Shown here one piece after another: positions 1 through 11,329 of a stretch of DNA of 64,000 nucleotides. Made by a program: the position numbers and the translations under genes. A model generated the notes under the pieces. The model saw only the letters and a program-made list of their open reading frames with translations. It ran no database searches and was not told where the DNA came from. Within the stretch, counting starts at the first letter, position 1; the number at the start of each line of letters is the position of its first letter. Location: positions 56,604,713 to 56,668,712 of the forward strand of contig CM069871.1 in assembly GCA_036172665.1 (NCBI GenBank). Direction: 5' to 3'. The stretch is from Prosopocoilus inquinatus (lineage: Eukaryota; Arthropoda; Insecta; Coleoptera; Lucanidae).

Positions 1-1293
1 GCTTTACGCTAATGGTTTTTAGAAACATGATTTGAATATATTTGAAAAACTGATCCGCGAATAGTAAAATTGGATTTATTTTAATAATGACATATTGTGA
101 TTACTTGACAATCAGTATTTATGCTTTACTTGAAGTTCTTTCATTATTGGTAAATTTTCGTAAAGTTTTGTTTTGTGTGTAAATACAATACAAACTTGGT
201 GGCGTTAAGCTCCTTTTTAATTCCTTTATCGCCCCCCTATGATTTGGCGTGTGGGTTGCGAAACATCCTGTATATGTAGACACTGCAGGGTAGAGAGCTA
301 GGACTTTACCACCTTTGTTATCATAATTACTTAACATAAATTCTAATAACTTAGAGTTATGGTACGAAACAAAACTTACAAGTTAAATAGAAAACCTCTC
401 TCTAATCTTAGTAACCACTTAAATTAATGCAAAGCGATGATAAGAAGCATGCTGCCTACCCATAGACTTCGCTAAACCCTTCGATCGCAATAATCACTCT
501 ACCTTCCTACATAAATTCGTTCTGATTGGATTTCTAATCTTATAAATAACTTCCACTCCTTTATAGGTGACAATGCCGTACGTAACATGCCGGGTGAGTC
601 ATATTTCTTTCAGTAATAATTTTCTTATCAATAGAGATAGAACAAAAAACTTTTAAGGAAAAATTGTTTGGCCTGCTAAGGACTATAACTTTATCAAATC
701 AGTTAATGTCGATCTTCAATTGTTTTTGACCGGATACGACTACTTCATTTTTTTTAAATTACATGATATATTTCTTATTGTGTGGGCTTCACAATCTAAC
801 CCGGATATTTCTAAAACTATACTTCTAGCTAGTATACCCAGCATGTTCTATCATTAAAAATGTAGAAGGAAAGATGACTAGCTCTTCTTAGAAGTACACT
901 TTAATACAACCCCACAGTCGAATCTTTCATTCTACGGTTGTGACAGATTTTTAAGAACAGAAGATGTGTACAAGTCTTGTAGGAACCTTTAGTTTGAGTT
1001 GTCATATTAGTAACGTATTTAAGAACGCGTCACCCAATTGTTTATATTAGATCTTTAATTAAATAGAAGTCCTTCTGGTTCTTCTATTCCGATTCTCGAA
1101 ATAGTTGGATTTTCATAGAAAATTTCTTTCTCTTTCTGGTGGTGTAAGAATTTTGTCACCTTGGACAACAACAATTTTCAGATAAAGACCAAAAAGTTTT
1201 CCATCGCAGTAAGCCACGGATTATGATAGGAAAGCGACTTTATTCCTTGAATATCGAATATCAATTTTAAGGGATGTGCATAAAATTTTAAAG
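1..1293. other. Unassigned AT-rich sequence
   Basis: No coding exon, RNA gene or repeat boundary was recognised. The open frames are short, lack family motifs and are expected by chance at this base composition. Confidence 0.5.
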
Positions 1294-1555
1294 CAGCGTT
1301 TCCCAAATTTTTAGGTTTCGCGACCCCCTTTTGAGCTCTGTTATGATTCACGCCCACCCCCCTGCATAGTATTTTTTAAATATTTAAGATTCATCCTTAT
1401 ATTTCATAATTGACAGTAGTAGCACATTTGTTTTATTGAAGCTTGTTTGCATATCCTCAAAAATATTCACACATTTTTTTAATTCAATTTTGTTAAATTT
1501 ATTTTGCTGCGCCCCCCTTTGAAGTCTTACGCGCCCCACAGTTTGGGAAACGCTG
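1294..1555. mobile_element. Non-autonomous hAT-type MITE, 262 bp
   Basis: The ends are inverted: the left end reads CAGCGTTTCCCAAA and the right end is its near complement, finishing TTTGGGAAACGCTG. Both subterminal regions carry C-rich GCGCGACCCCC-like tracts in opposite orientation. The element is bounded by an exact 8-bp direct duplication TTTTAAAG at 1286-1293 and 1556-1563. An 8-bp duplication with CAGNG...CNCTG ends is the hallmark of hAT transposons. There is no coding capacity, so it must have been moved by a transposase made elsewhere. A fragment with a similar terminus lies near 63.3 kb. Confidence 0.88.
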
Positions 1556-1563
1556 TTTTAAAG

Positions 1564-2586
1564 GGTCTTTTACTAATTTTATGATAAATTTAGTTTCTAA
1601 TTCTAATTGCCTAATTAAATAAAAATAATCCTTCATTTTCTCAACCATTTTCTACTAACTGTTTGTAAACTGTAAAAGTTTGTGTCAGACTTTAGAATCT
1701 CTAAACATAAAAGTTACAGTTTTAAGTTAAAAAGTTGATATTTGGAAGCCATTAATATGAATTATCCTCGCGAGTCGACAGTGATAATCACTGATAGAGT
1801 GCCAAAGGGACACAGCGTTTTTGAATTTTGTTAAAAGGGCGAAGAAATGTATTAGTGCAGAAGATCGTACATTTGTATATTTACTTAACAGAAATATTTT
1901 TCCCCAAGGTGTTCCCTATGATAATTTAGAATTTTGTTAAACCGTTTTGGTTTATTATCTTTTCTAGGATTAAGGAAGGTAATTTTCAAAAGGTGTTGTA
2001 GTCCTTGACATGTCAGTGATTTTTCTTAAAAGTTTCTTGCCCTACCTCTATTAGTAAGGAAGTTATTACAGGAATTCAGAAATATGATCACTCTGTATAC
2101 CATGGCATATGTCATACTCCTGTGTTATTTTGGTTAATCAACAAATAATTTAAGATTTTTTCATGAAATAAAGGATGAAATATAAGATTCCAAGGTATTT
2201 CGTCACAAAGAAGACTTGAATTAAAACAAAAAAAAAGCTTAACCCGTTTTTGACACATTACTCGATTTCGAACTCTCTCAATTCCTATTTAAGGCGAAAG
2301 GAAAATTTGAAAATAAAACTTAAGATCTGATTTACATCATTTGTTTTTTCCGGAAATAAAAAATGAGTGTATGTATTTCGTCACAAACTTGAACTAAAAC
2401 AAAAAAAAATCCATCGTTAGGAACAAACGTAATATGAAAGAAGTGACGAGGAATCAATCAAAACAAAATGTATCGTCACGAGGCCGACACAAATCTACTC
2501 TAAATCCGGATATGCGGTATCCTGGTGAAATTGCTATCGTACGAAGGCACCTTCGAAGCTGAACTTCTTCAAGGTAACCACAACAT
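1564..2586. other. Unassigned AT-rich sequence
   Basis: Nothing recognisable on either strand apart from A- and T-runs. Confidence 0.45.
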
Positions 2587-2943
2587 AAACTGTCAACAAT
2601 CCAACTGTAACTCCATGAATTCCACAGCTGCAGAGACAAGAAAGCAAGTACAAGACTGGAGCTTACTTAATTAATTCGTATGTCTTTCATTTTCTAGACA
2701 TAAAACAATACTGACTTTACACTTTTTGTTTGTTTTTAAAAAAAAATCTTCGTTTGTTAACGTTTTTCGTTGTATAGCTGCAGTACGATGCTCCAATCTT
2801 GTAATTGTGTTCTTGAATGTGCAGCTGTGGAATTCACACTTACAGTTGGATTACAAACGAAGATTTTTTCAAAAAACAAATTAAAAACTGTAAAATCAAT
2901 ATTGTTTTAGGTCTAGAAAGTCAAAGACATACAGATTAATTAA
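2587..2943. repeat. Fold-back repeat with two nested inverted pairs
   Basis: The arm at 2669-2758 (TTAATTAATTCGTATGTCTT at its start) is complementary to 2852-2943. A second, overlapping pair is formed by ATCCAACTGTAACTCC...AATTCCACAGCTGC (2601-2634) and its complement at 2820-2853. The two pairs have different centres, so this is a compound fold-back rather than one simple hairpin. No clear target duplication was found. It may be two related MITEs or a rearranged one. Confidence 0.6.
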
Positions 2944-3015
2944 TAAAGTCATTTTTTGTTGTGACTTCAGCAAAAAATTGTTGATGCCAAAATAATTTTT
3001 TCTTTAATATGAGGG

Positions 3016-3100
3016 TATAAATAGGAGTTACAAGATTTTCAGAGCAGTTTCGACAAAACCACGAACACATCCGCGTCATCAGTCACTAGACAGAACGTAA
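3016..3100 (+). promoter_or_regulatory. Candidate core promoter and untranslated first exon
   Basis: TATAAATAG at 3016-3024 is followed 30 bases later (A of GCAGTT at 3046) by a sequence close to the arthropod initiator TCAGTT. The spacing is that expected for TATA-driven transcription. The next ~55 bases have a mixed, non-AT-rich composition typical of an insect 5' UTR and run into a possible splice donor (AAC|GTAAAG near 3097). No ATG occurs before that donor, so the first exon would be non-coding. No transposon ends surround it. It may be the start of a host gene whose coding exons lie elsewhere; I could not find them. Confidence 0.42.
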
Positions 3101-3976
3101 AGTGAACGTAATATCAATCGCATTTTTAATAATAAACATGTGCAAAGTCTTTTGAAAATTAATAATAATTAAAGCGCAGTTAATAACAATAAGATAAAAA
3201 GTTTTTAACATTTTATATTGCTAAAAATTTACAGCAGGCGTGAAAAAAAAGGAAAATGAGTTCATAGTTTCCCTATTATTAGATAGATGTCAATGCATAA
3301 GTGTGGTAGTAACAATGATCCGATTAGGACACGAACGTTTTCTCTTAGAGGCTGTAAAAAGTTCCGTCGCTGATTCTTGAGATTAAGCACGCAGCTAATA
3401 CTGGAGAGAAAGGGGATATACCCCGTCAGGTCCCCTTACCTTACTCAGCCCTGACTTACGAAAACATTTGAATGCACCTTCTCTACAATTAAAAAGTCGG
3501 ATAATAATATGTGGTGGGCGTGGCGGAGTTTCTGGATGTGCATCAATTTGCTCTTGCTTAAAGAAAACGTTGGTTCGGTCAAATCATACATACAATGTTA
3601 AAAAAATATTGAATGATTGGAGGAATGTTTATATATTGTTTTTTTTTTTTGACATAACAACCCTACGCCTCTGCTGTCTCGATAAATCCAATGAAAACTT
3701 ATCATTAACTCTTTGTACAATTTCAATAAATATCCCATTCAATTTTAAAAAGGTTTTGAATATCTATTAAAAACATTTTAAAAATTTATCCTGTCTCAAG
3801 AGCAACACTAACCATATTCAAAACTGCAGTCTCTAGATATAACAAAACTTCCAAGTCATAATTAGATCATTATGATATTTTTTTTAATAATAAACATGTG
3901 CATTGTTTCATTGTATTGTTTATAAACAAGGATCATACTTAGGGTAGCTGCTTTTTCTAATATTAATAACGATGTA
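3101..3976. other. Unassigned sequence downstream of the candidate promoter
   Basis: If the promoter is real this would be intron. The 100-codon open frame at 3468-3770 has no recognisable motif and contains a run of five phenylalanines from a T-tract, so I do not call it a gene. Confidence 0.35.
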
Positions 3977-4191
3977 CAGTCACAGTACAAAGAAATGAAA
4001 GTCTGGACGGGTAAACGGCCACCCGACTTCGTCCGAACGAGAGATAAACACAATGCCTGCACTTTCATTAATGAGGGTATGCGTATTACCAAGAATTTCG
4101 GACTGGCGAAGCTACGGCGTTTATCTCTCGATCGGGCAAAGTCGGGTGGCCGTTTACCACTCCAGACTTTAATTTCTTTGTGATGTGACTG
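3977..4191. mobile_element. TA-flanked palindromic MITE, 215 bp
   Basis: The first ~80 bp, beginning CAGTCACAGTACAAAG, are nearly perfectly complementary to the last ~80 bp. The left arm contains GGTAAACGGCCACCCGACTT and the right arm its complement. TA dinucleotides flank both ends (3975-3976 and 4192-4193), as expected for a Tc1/mariner-type MITE. The short loop (about 4055-4107) is not coding. The high pairing makes long open frames on both strands, but these are by-products of the palindrome. Confidence 0.82.
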
Positions 4192-4193
4192 TA

Positions 4194-5721
4194 CGTCATT
4201 ATGTAGCTTGCAACTGTTCCTTTTTTTGTCTGGTTTATTAGTCGGAAGTAGATTAGGACTCTTCTGCATGTCAATGTCTTAGGCATTTGTTTGTTTAATT
4301 TTCATTTAAGTTAATAATTCAATCAATTGTTTCTTCAGTTTTTGCATGGAACAAATAAAAAATGCAACGAACTTAATGTAGAAGCAATGATTCATTCATT
4401 CACTCTTTTTTATTCTCTCAAGTGTACTAGATAGTTTAGGCGACATTTTTTAGTATAAGGCCTCTATTCCCTCAAAGAGGAATTATTCGAATTTACTGAT
4501 TCATAATGAGTACTAGTTCTGTTTTTTTTTGTGATAAAAAATACGTTAAAATTAATTGAATTATAAAATTTTTTAAAACAAAAATCTTAAAAGTCACTAA
4601 GTAAATGCCAGACGTATTTATTTATAAATTTATGCTTTCGTTAGAATTAAAATTTTAATATTTTTGCAGGTATAGATATAATCGTAATCACGGTATTTAT
4701 TTTAATAGAGAAAAATAAAAATACATTAAAATAAAAACACGAAAAGCTTTTCTGACTGTTTTAAAGAAAATAGTTAAAGTATTAACATAAGGTATAAATT
4801 GAATAATTAAGCTAGACTTATTTGTTGAATATGGTTCAATTCATCCTGTTATTTGAAAATTATGTGCCTAAAGTTTAATTTTCACGATGACAGCTTCCAA
4901 TATAGTTTCTAGATTCTAAATACTTACACGATGATAGTGTCGGAAGCCCCATGCGTCAGAGCCTGGCGCGACAGAATCTGGAAACTTCGACGGATATCTG
5001 TCCGACAGAATTTTCTGAGCGAAGACACAGACAATCAGTTGCCGCGCGCGGCTTGGAATGTTCGCTAGACCGAAAAAAATTATCTCGCAAACCAACCCGG
5101 CATATCTAAGCGATTGCCAAAAATAAGAGACAGATCGCATTAGAATGTACAACTGATCGTTCGGTTTTTGTTTAGATAAATTGGTTTATATTCTGCCCTA
5201 AATAAATCAGTTTTGTTTTATTAATAAATCAGTTATTAGGTGTATCGAGTGCAAAGCATGTTGTCAATCGTTCCATTTTAGCTCTGCTTGTTTTTTGTTT
5301 GCAAAATAATTCTTCCATATTCTACGTAATTATTTTTTCATAAAAGAGTTTGATTTATTTTGAACTAAAAAATGCTGTTTCACATGCTCATAAATGAAAC
5401 AAAAAAAAATTCTGTAAGAGCCCAAGTAACAAAAAATTAATTCCTTTTCTTTTATTAAATGAATCCCAGTATAAACAAAATATACGACGGCAATAATTGT
5501 TTTATTGAGAAGTATTTTTACAGCGACGTAAAAGAAAACGTACAATAAATCCACATAATAAAATAGCGATTCGATATCGACCGTACACTTATGAGATATA
5601 TTATTTTTTTAATAAAGAAAAAGAAAACATATTGAAGAAAAATTATGACCAATTTTGACCATAAATAATAATTTTTAATCTTCTAAATTCAAAACGAAAC
5701 TGATGGATCAGTAATTATAAT
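4194..5721. other. Unassigned AT-rich sequence
   Basis: No coding or repeat signature was identified. The segment 4925-5150 is locally less AT-rich but has no motif that I recognise. Confidence 0.4.
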
Positions 5722-5775
5722 CACTTGGACAACGGATGTTTCGCTACGCGTTTGACAACTTCCTCAGGATACAAA
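5722..5775 (-). ncRNA. Degenerate hammerhead-ribozyme-like motif
   Basis: On the minus strand CUGAGGA (5767-5761) is followed by a weak stem-II hairpin, then GAAAC (5742-5738) and a 3-bp stem III (ACA/UGU) leading to a GUC cleavage triplet (about 5730-5728). The order and core residues fit a type I hammerhead. Stem II pairs poorly and no stem I is obvious, so it is either a decayed copy or chance. Confidence 0.25.
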
Positions 5776-5824
5776 CTAAATAAATTTAGAGATAACTAAA
5801 ATTGGAAATACATTTTTTGTTATA

Positions 5825-6292
5825 CTAGGTGATTCAAAATAAGTGTTCGACCCGTTAGCCACAGGTGGCAGAGGAGAAAACAAAACAAAAAATCTTTATG
5901 CATAAAGAGTCTAGTATGCACAGTTTTTAAGATAAAATGCCTTTAAGATTCAGATATAAATTGGTTAATGAACACTGTCCAGCTGTATTGCGTCACAACA
6001 GAAATGAACCCTCTCGGAGTAGAAGGAAACACTAGCGTTTACCTTCAATCAAAACTTTGAAACGTTTTTGTTTATGGCTTTCTGCAGAAAAAATGTATAA
6101 TACGCAATTCATTCTCTCGGACATCAAATTTGTATATGCATACATAAGAAATGAATCATAATTTCCATTTTGGACTCGATAGAGGTTGATTTTTGGAATG
6201 TTTCTGATAAATTTATTTGTTGCAAATTCGTACTTGAGCGGCCCTAGTAATTACGTTCCTAACGGGTCGGACACTTATTCTGAATCATCCTG
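5825..6292. mobile_element. TA-flanked MITE, 468 bp, ~37-bp inverted ends
   Basis: The left end contains GATTCAAAATAAGTGTTCGA then CCCGTTAG; the right end is the inverse of GATTCAGAATAAGTGTCCGA then CCCGTTAG. TA occurs at 5823-5824 and 6293-6294. The interior is AT-rich and non-coding. This structure matches a non-autonomous Tc1/mariner-like element; no transposase with these ends is in the window. Confidence 0.82.
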
Positions 6293-6294
6293 TA

Positions 6295-8879
6295 TGTTTG
6301 CTTTGTATTATTTTGAATATCTAGCTTTGTAAATAATTAATACGAGTTAAAACTTCGTACAATTATGCATATAATTCAAGCATATCTTTGAGAAAAGAGC
6401 ATTTTCAGTATTCATCTGAAACTTTTATCCTCGCGTAATAATTTTCAAAGGATGTTTAAACTATGCCACAGCAGATAAAGTCGAAATTTATTAAGGATGT
6501 TGGGGGTAGTGTGCTTGGTCGCTCGCGTGCTTATTTCCTAATTAAAGAAACAAATGTGTAAACTTCAACTTTCCTTCTGGAAGTTTTATCTTAAATTGCA
6601 AGTGTACACATAAATTTCTTTAATTAGTGAACAGGTAAATGTTAATCTTTTAGTGGAATTCTAGTAATTATTATTATCTTATCTCAGACTTTCTGCTTAA
6701 ATTTTATTACAATAAGGTAACTTTGTAAGCGTCTTAAAAGGAGAAGTGAAAAGAAAAATTAGGTAATCAAAAAAGAAACTTATTCATCGTTCTCTTTTTT
6801 TATATACATATAAATTCTTGATGAAGAAACTAATCAGAAACGAAACCTCAAATGCGCGAAGGTAATTCAAATAAGTTTCTTTCATCTATTACCCTATATT
6901 ATTTTACGACAAAAACGTTACTGCCACGTGATAATAAGTATATATTTTCTTGGCTTAGTAATTTCAGTGCCCCGACGAGGCAGATAAATCATGCGGTAAA
7001 TGAAAACGCAGTTTTATTAAATTTATTAAAACGCGGAAAAGGTAATTTCCCATTCTAATTTAAACCCTCTCACTCGAAATGTTAAATCTGGGGGGATTAC
7101 AAATACGTAAGTTCTAAGCAAGATTAATCATCGGTTATCAACGTTGATAACTAAATGTTTCCGAATATGCGATGGGATTTATCGGCTTCGCAACCTGCGA
7201 GAGAAATGTAATTTAAAAGACAAATTCGTACGCGGCGTGGTACTATCCTCAAAGGCATACTAATTATTGTATAATAATACTGTGTTTTACGTCAAGCGAA
7301 TTCAACATTTGCGAATTCTTGTTCTTCCCTTAACCAATTTGTAACCAAATTTTATTAATTTAATTTAAATTCTGTGTCTCAAGGAAGATTCCAGCTCAGC
7401 GTAGGTAAATTGAAAGAAAAATTCATTTGTGCGCATAAAGAAAAGCTGTTTTTTAATATAGTTTTTTTTTGTTGTATACTGGAATATTCGTCTACTCTCC
7501 AAACCATAATTTGTTTAAGTGTTGAAGACCTAATTTTCAATTTTAAAATAATAACAAGGAGTGACTGCTTGCGCCAAGCCACCGCTTATTACCATGTTTA
7601 ATTTTTTTTTATTTAATTTTTATTTTATCTAAACTGTTATGTGATGTCCTGGTTTCAAATCCGCATGTTGTTCGTCACTCAATAAAATTCACTTTCATCT
7701 TAATACATTTATTACAACAGATTTCAATATTAACATTTTTAATAAATTAATATTTCAAAGTTTTCAGCATCTTAGTTCTTTTCAGAGTTTCTGACGATCG
7801 AATTTCTGGAATTGAAGTTCACCACACAGTTCACTGTCACATTATCAGCTTAACAGTCAAAAGTTTATCAAATAAATTCAACATAACGTTTTCGTCTTTT
7901 CTCCAACTAAACTAAAATTTATTCCAGGTTTCTTTCTTGCTAAAATAAATATCACAGCAATATATTTACCTTCCGTCCGACGCTAACTCCAAAGGCGAAT
8001 TTTTTGAACACATGATATAATATACAAACCAGAACGGAAGTTTAATAAAGCTGAATTACTACAATAGAAACTCGGTTATTATATTATACGATTCAAGTTA
8101 ATGTTTCCAGATTAAATAGTATCCCGGCTACGCAGTAGCTTTTAGATAATGCCCATAAATAACGAAATGTAAAGATACACAGGGCGGAAGTGAACGGGCG
8201 CTAAGGCGATTACATGAATCAATCGGCAAAGTCAAGGCTTAAATCATGATAAATATTTACGAAAAAGTGCAAGCTTTTCGGCGTTCCTCTGGTAAATAAA
8301 GTCAAAATAATAAATGCTTGGCTCTTGTCAACTTCTATCCGTCATTTGACGAAGTAAATTCGTTACATATACATAATTGATCTAGTGTAGTTTTGGCATT
8401 TTACATACATATTATTTTTATTTGCAATTCTGAATTTTTCAGAATGATGCAGCGCTATTTTAATTAAAATATTGTGCGGGGTCTTGATTTACGAGATTCA
8501 ATTTTGATATGCAATTTCATGTTCATACTCCGAATTGAAATTAGTTTTTAAATAACAAAAACAAAAACCAGGCCGATATTTTAATTTCCTTTTCTTTTAA
8601 ATTTATTAATATTGTGAAATGAAATGTTACAATATTTTTCCATTTTATTAACACGGTTTACGGAAAAATTAATCTAAAAGCGATCACAGGATATTGGTTT
8701 TCGTAAAAATTAAAGATTGTAAGAAGAAGAATCTAGATCTAGATTAAAAGAAATACTGTTTATTAGATTTATTAAACATTTCGTGCTTTTAATTATAGGT
8801 AACTTATTGGATGGTATTTTTATATCGCTGATTGTGACCGCTGTGTAGTAATAGTGTCAGAGAGAAAATATAAGAAAAA
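6295..8879. other. Unassigned AT-rich sequence
   Basis: No supported gene, RNA or mobile element was found here. Open frames at 6852-7058 and 7374-7601 have no family signature. Confidence 0.4.
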
Positions 8880-9465
8880 GCGTTCCCTTGTGTAAAAGAG
8901 ATATCGCTCTTAGAGTGCGATCATGGTCACTATATTCAAAGATTTAAGGTCTGTAATTGACACTGTTACAGGAGTTAAGGACATATGCCATATTCCCTTT
9001 CGTAAGAGAATATGTCGCTCTTATGGTGCGATTGTGATCACTATATTTAAAGATTGTTGTATGCATTTAAAGATTTAAGGTCTGTAATGGAAACTGTTAA
9101 AGGATTTAAGAGTATATGGAGTATTCCCTTCCCTAAAAGTGTATACCGTTCTTATGGTGCGATTGTGGTCACTATATTTAAAGATTTAAGGTCTGTAATG
9201 GACACTGTTACAGGAGTTAAGGGCACATTCCCTTCCATAAGAGAGTATATTGCTCTTATGGTGCGATTGTGATTACTCTACTTAAAGATTTAAGGTCTGC
9301 AATGGAAATGGTTAAAGGATATAAGAGCATACGGAGTATTTGCCCTTCTGTAAAAGAGTATATCGCTCTTATGGTGCGATTATAGTCACTAGAGTTAAGC
9401 ATATCAGGTCTTTAATGGAAAGAGTAATAGGATTTAAGGGCATACGGAGTATTTCCTTCTGGGCA
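8880..9465 (+). repeat. Satellite array, ~112-bp monomer, about 5 units
   Basis: The phrase GCGATTGTGGTCACTATATT recurs at 8917, 9028, 9159, 9263 and 9376, each followed by AAAGATTTAAGGTCTGTAATGG-like sequence and ending TATCGCTCTTATGGT. Spacings are 111, 131, 104 and 113 bp. The 131-bp unit contains a local ~20-bp duplication around TTTAAAGATT (9046-9076). Units differ at many positions, so the array is not recent. Open frames inside it are due to repetition. Confidence 0.9.
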
Positions 9466-9744
9466 TCATCCGTGCTCATATGGCCACTTTTAAAAGCAGA
9501 AAACCACTTACAAATTTTTCCATGGAACGGAGCACACTCACCATAATTTTACGTAACTTTTCCTCGGTATAATTAATTAGTTTTTCACGTAAAAAAGAAT
9601 GTTTAATTAATTTAAATTTTATTTTAAATTTTGACAAAGGACACCAGAAACATAGTCACTGCAGCGAAAATATTTCCATCCTTTGAAAAGTCACTCTTCC
9701 GTCAAACCGCACTCGTATTTCCAAAGTTTTCTATTTGACGTCAT

Positions 9745-10960
9745 CTCCTTCCAGTTTATAATCCCCGCTGCCTCTGTGTCTTCTTCTTGGTCTACCTCTC
9801 CTTCTACGTCCTGATTCCCATTGAAGTATTTCATATATTGGTGTTCCTAGACCTGCTCTCCATATGAGACCAATTAATTATCTTTTGTTTTATTTTGTGT
9901 TTCCCAACTTCTTCCAAGATTTTTTGATTAGTTCTTCCTTTCTAGATTCCATCACATTTCTTTATTGGATCGAGGATTGCTCTCAATATCCTTCTTCTCA
10001 TGCCTTCTGGTTATCTCCTTGTAATGCCTATCACCTCAGCTGCATACATTAGTTTTGGTACTATCATTGTCTTGAATATCCTCATCTTACTATGTTTTTT
10101 TTATTAGCCTTACTACTTAACCATTTGTTATTGCTATGGAACAACCTGTTTGCCTTTACTTTCACTTCTTCCTTCCCGTCCCAATCCCAAACATTTGATC
10201 TTATCTACTCTTTCAAAGGTTCTAATTTTTTTTATTTCTTGATTATTCTGTACTTTTCTTCATTTTTGTTTGGTGGGTATTGCATCTACCGTCGATTTTC
10301 CTTGTGTAAACCCGAATTGTTACTCTCCTATTACATTTACATATCGTATATTTTAGTTTTTTGTGTATCATCATGGAACAAGATAATTCCTCGATAATTT
10401 TCTCATACTCGTTGGCCCCCCTTCTTGTATATTGTTACGATTTAACTTCCCTTCCAACATGTGGCATGTGTTCTTCTTTCCGTATCTCTTGGTAGGAACA
10501 TGTTTTTACACAGTTCTTCCCCGCCATAGTTGAACAATGCTATGTTTATCCCGTCTTTGCCTGGCGTTTGCCCATTTTTGCTTTTATCTGTAGTGTTTGC
10601 CCAACGGTGTTCTAGACTTGTCAGGACCTCAGGAACGGGAGTGTATTTTTGTTTGTGTAAAGTGTACCATAGCTCTGTTACTATCAAACCTCCTCGCCGT
10701 TGAAGGGGACGCAGTGTCGAATTTTTCCCCAACATTGAAGGGTACCTGAAGTGATTAACGACCCCTGAGAAATATCCCGATTGGGTGCGAACCCACGACC
10801 TTACGATTGCAAGGCCGGTCCCTTACCATTGGACCGTTCAGTGTTACTTATTTCATCTCTTATGGTTCTAGGCCCATTTTCATTTCATTTTCTTCGGTTG
10901 AAATTCTTTCAGCACTAAATTTGTGGTATTTGAAATATGTACTGTTTTTCCAGTCACTAT
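9745..10960 (-). pseudogene. Decayed non-LTR reverse transcriptase relic
   Basis: Read on the minus strand, pieces of one RT appear in order. Near 10570-10450 is a segment with NGQTPGKDGIN and NYGGEEL, matching the conserved N(G)KAPGxDGI...KYGGEEL start of such RTs. Near 10330-10280 is FTQGKSTVDAI, matching the GFxxGRSTxDAI motif. Near 10060-9760 is the C-terminal part, with LFKTMIVPKLMYAAEV, RRRILRAILDP and GRPRRR. Stops and frameshifts interrupt all of it and the catalytic FADD region is missing. The tRNA-SINE at 10580-10843 lies inside the 5' part. Confidence 0.6.
10580..10843 (-). mobile_element. tRNA-derived SINE, copy 1 (near full length)
   Basis: On the minus strand the head starts near 10843 with a tRNA-like module: a D-arm with A-box-like GGTCCAATGGTAAGG, an anticodon-arm hairpin around CCTTGCAATCGTAAGG, and a T-arm with B box GGTTCGCACCC. 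About 180 bp of unrelated body follow, ending GGGCAAACACTACAGATAAA. Two further copies occur at 30050-30228 and 39725-39991 in the same orientation. The pol III boxes, conserved body and A-rich tail define a SINE rather than a functional tRNA. Confidence 0.8.
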
Positions 10961-11329
10961 ATCTTTGAAAAATAATTACATTTTTGAGGTAAACTCTTTA
11001 GCTTTAACTTTACTACTATTTTTACATTTTCTGCCAATAACTACAGTTCTTTACTTCTTTAAATTTAAAGTTATTGCAAGACCTGACCATTTTTATTGTA
11101 GCGTGAGGTTTATTAATCCCATCCTAAGTATCTCATCTCTTTCAAGGAATTTTACGTTCTCTTCGTATTTTTCGAAAATAAATAGTCCAAAGACCCCGAA
11201 GAAACTTCTTATTGTAACAAATAAATGTGGTCACAGTGTATAGTTTATTTTATATTTTTACGTATTAATTTATATACTTACATTTAGACATATATATCTT
11301 TTAGGATGATTAGATTGTTGTTAAGTGTA

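Noticed and set aside
3862..4286. Three overlapping open frames on both strands, up to 135 codons
   Set aside because: They are produced by the near-perfect palindrome of the MITE at 3977-4191; the shared peptide-like words on both strands are a symmetry effect.
8880..9465. CRISPR-like array
   Set aside because: The repeats are ~112-bp diverged satellite monomers without unique spacers, in eukaryotic DNA.
10092..10397. 101-codon hydrophobic plus-strand frame
   Set aside because: It is the antisense of an RT relic; the minus strand carries the recognisable RT motifs.
10780..10843. Functional tRNA gene
   Set aside because: A and B boxes are present, but the acceptor stem is missing and the sequence continues into a SINE body shared by other copies.
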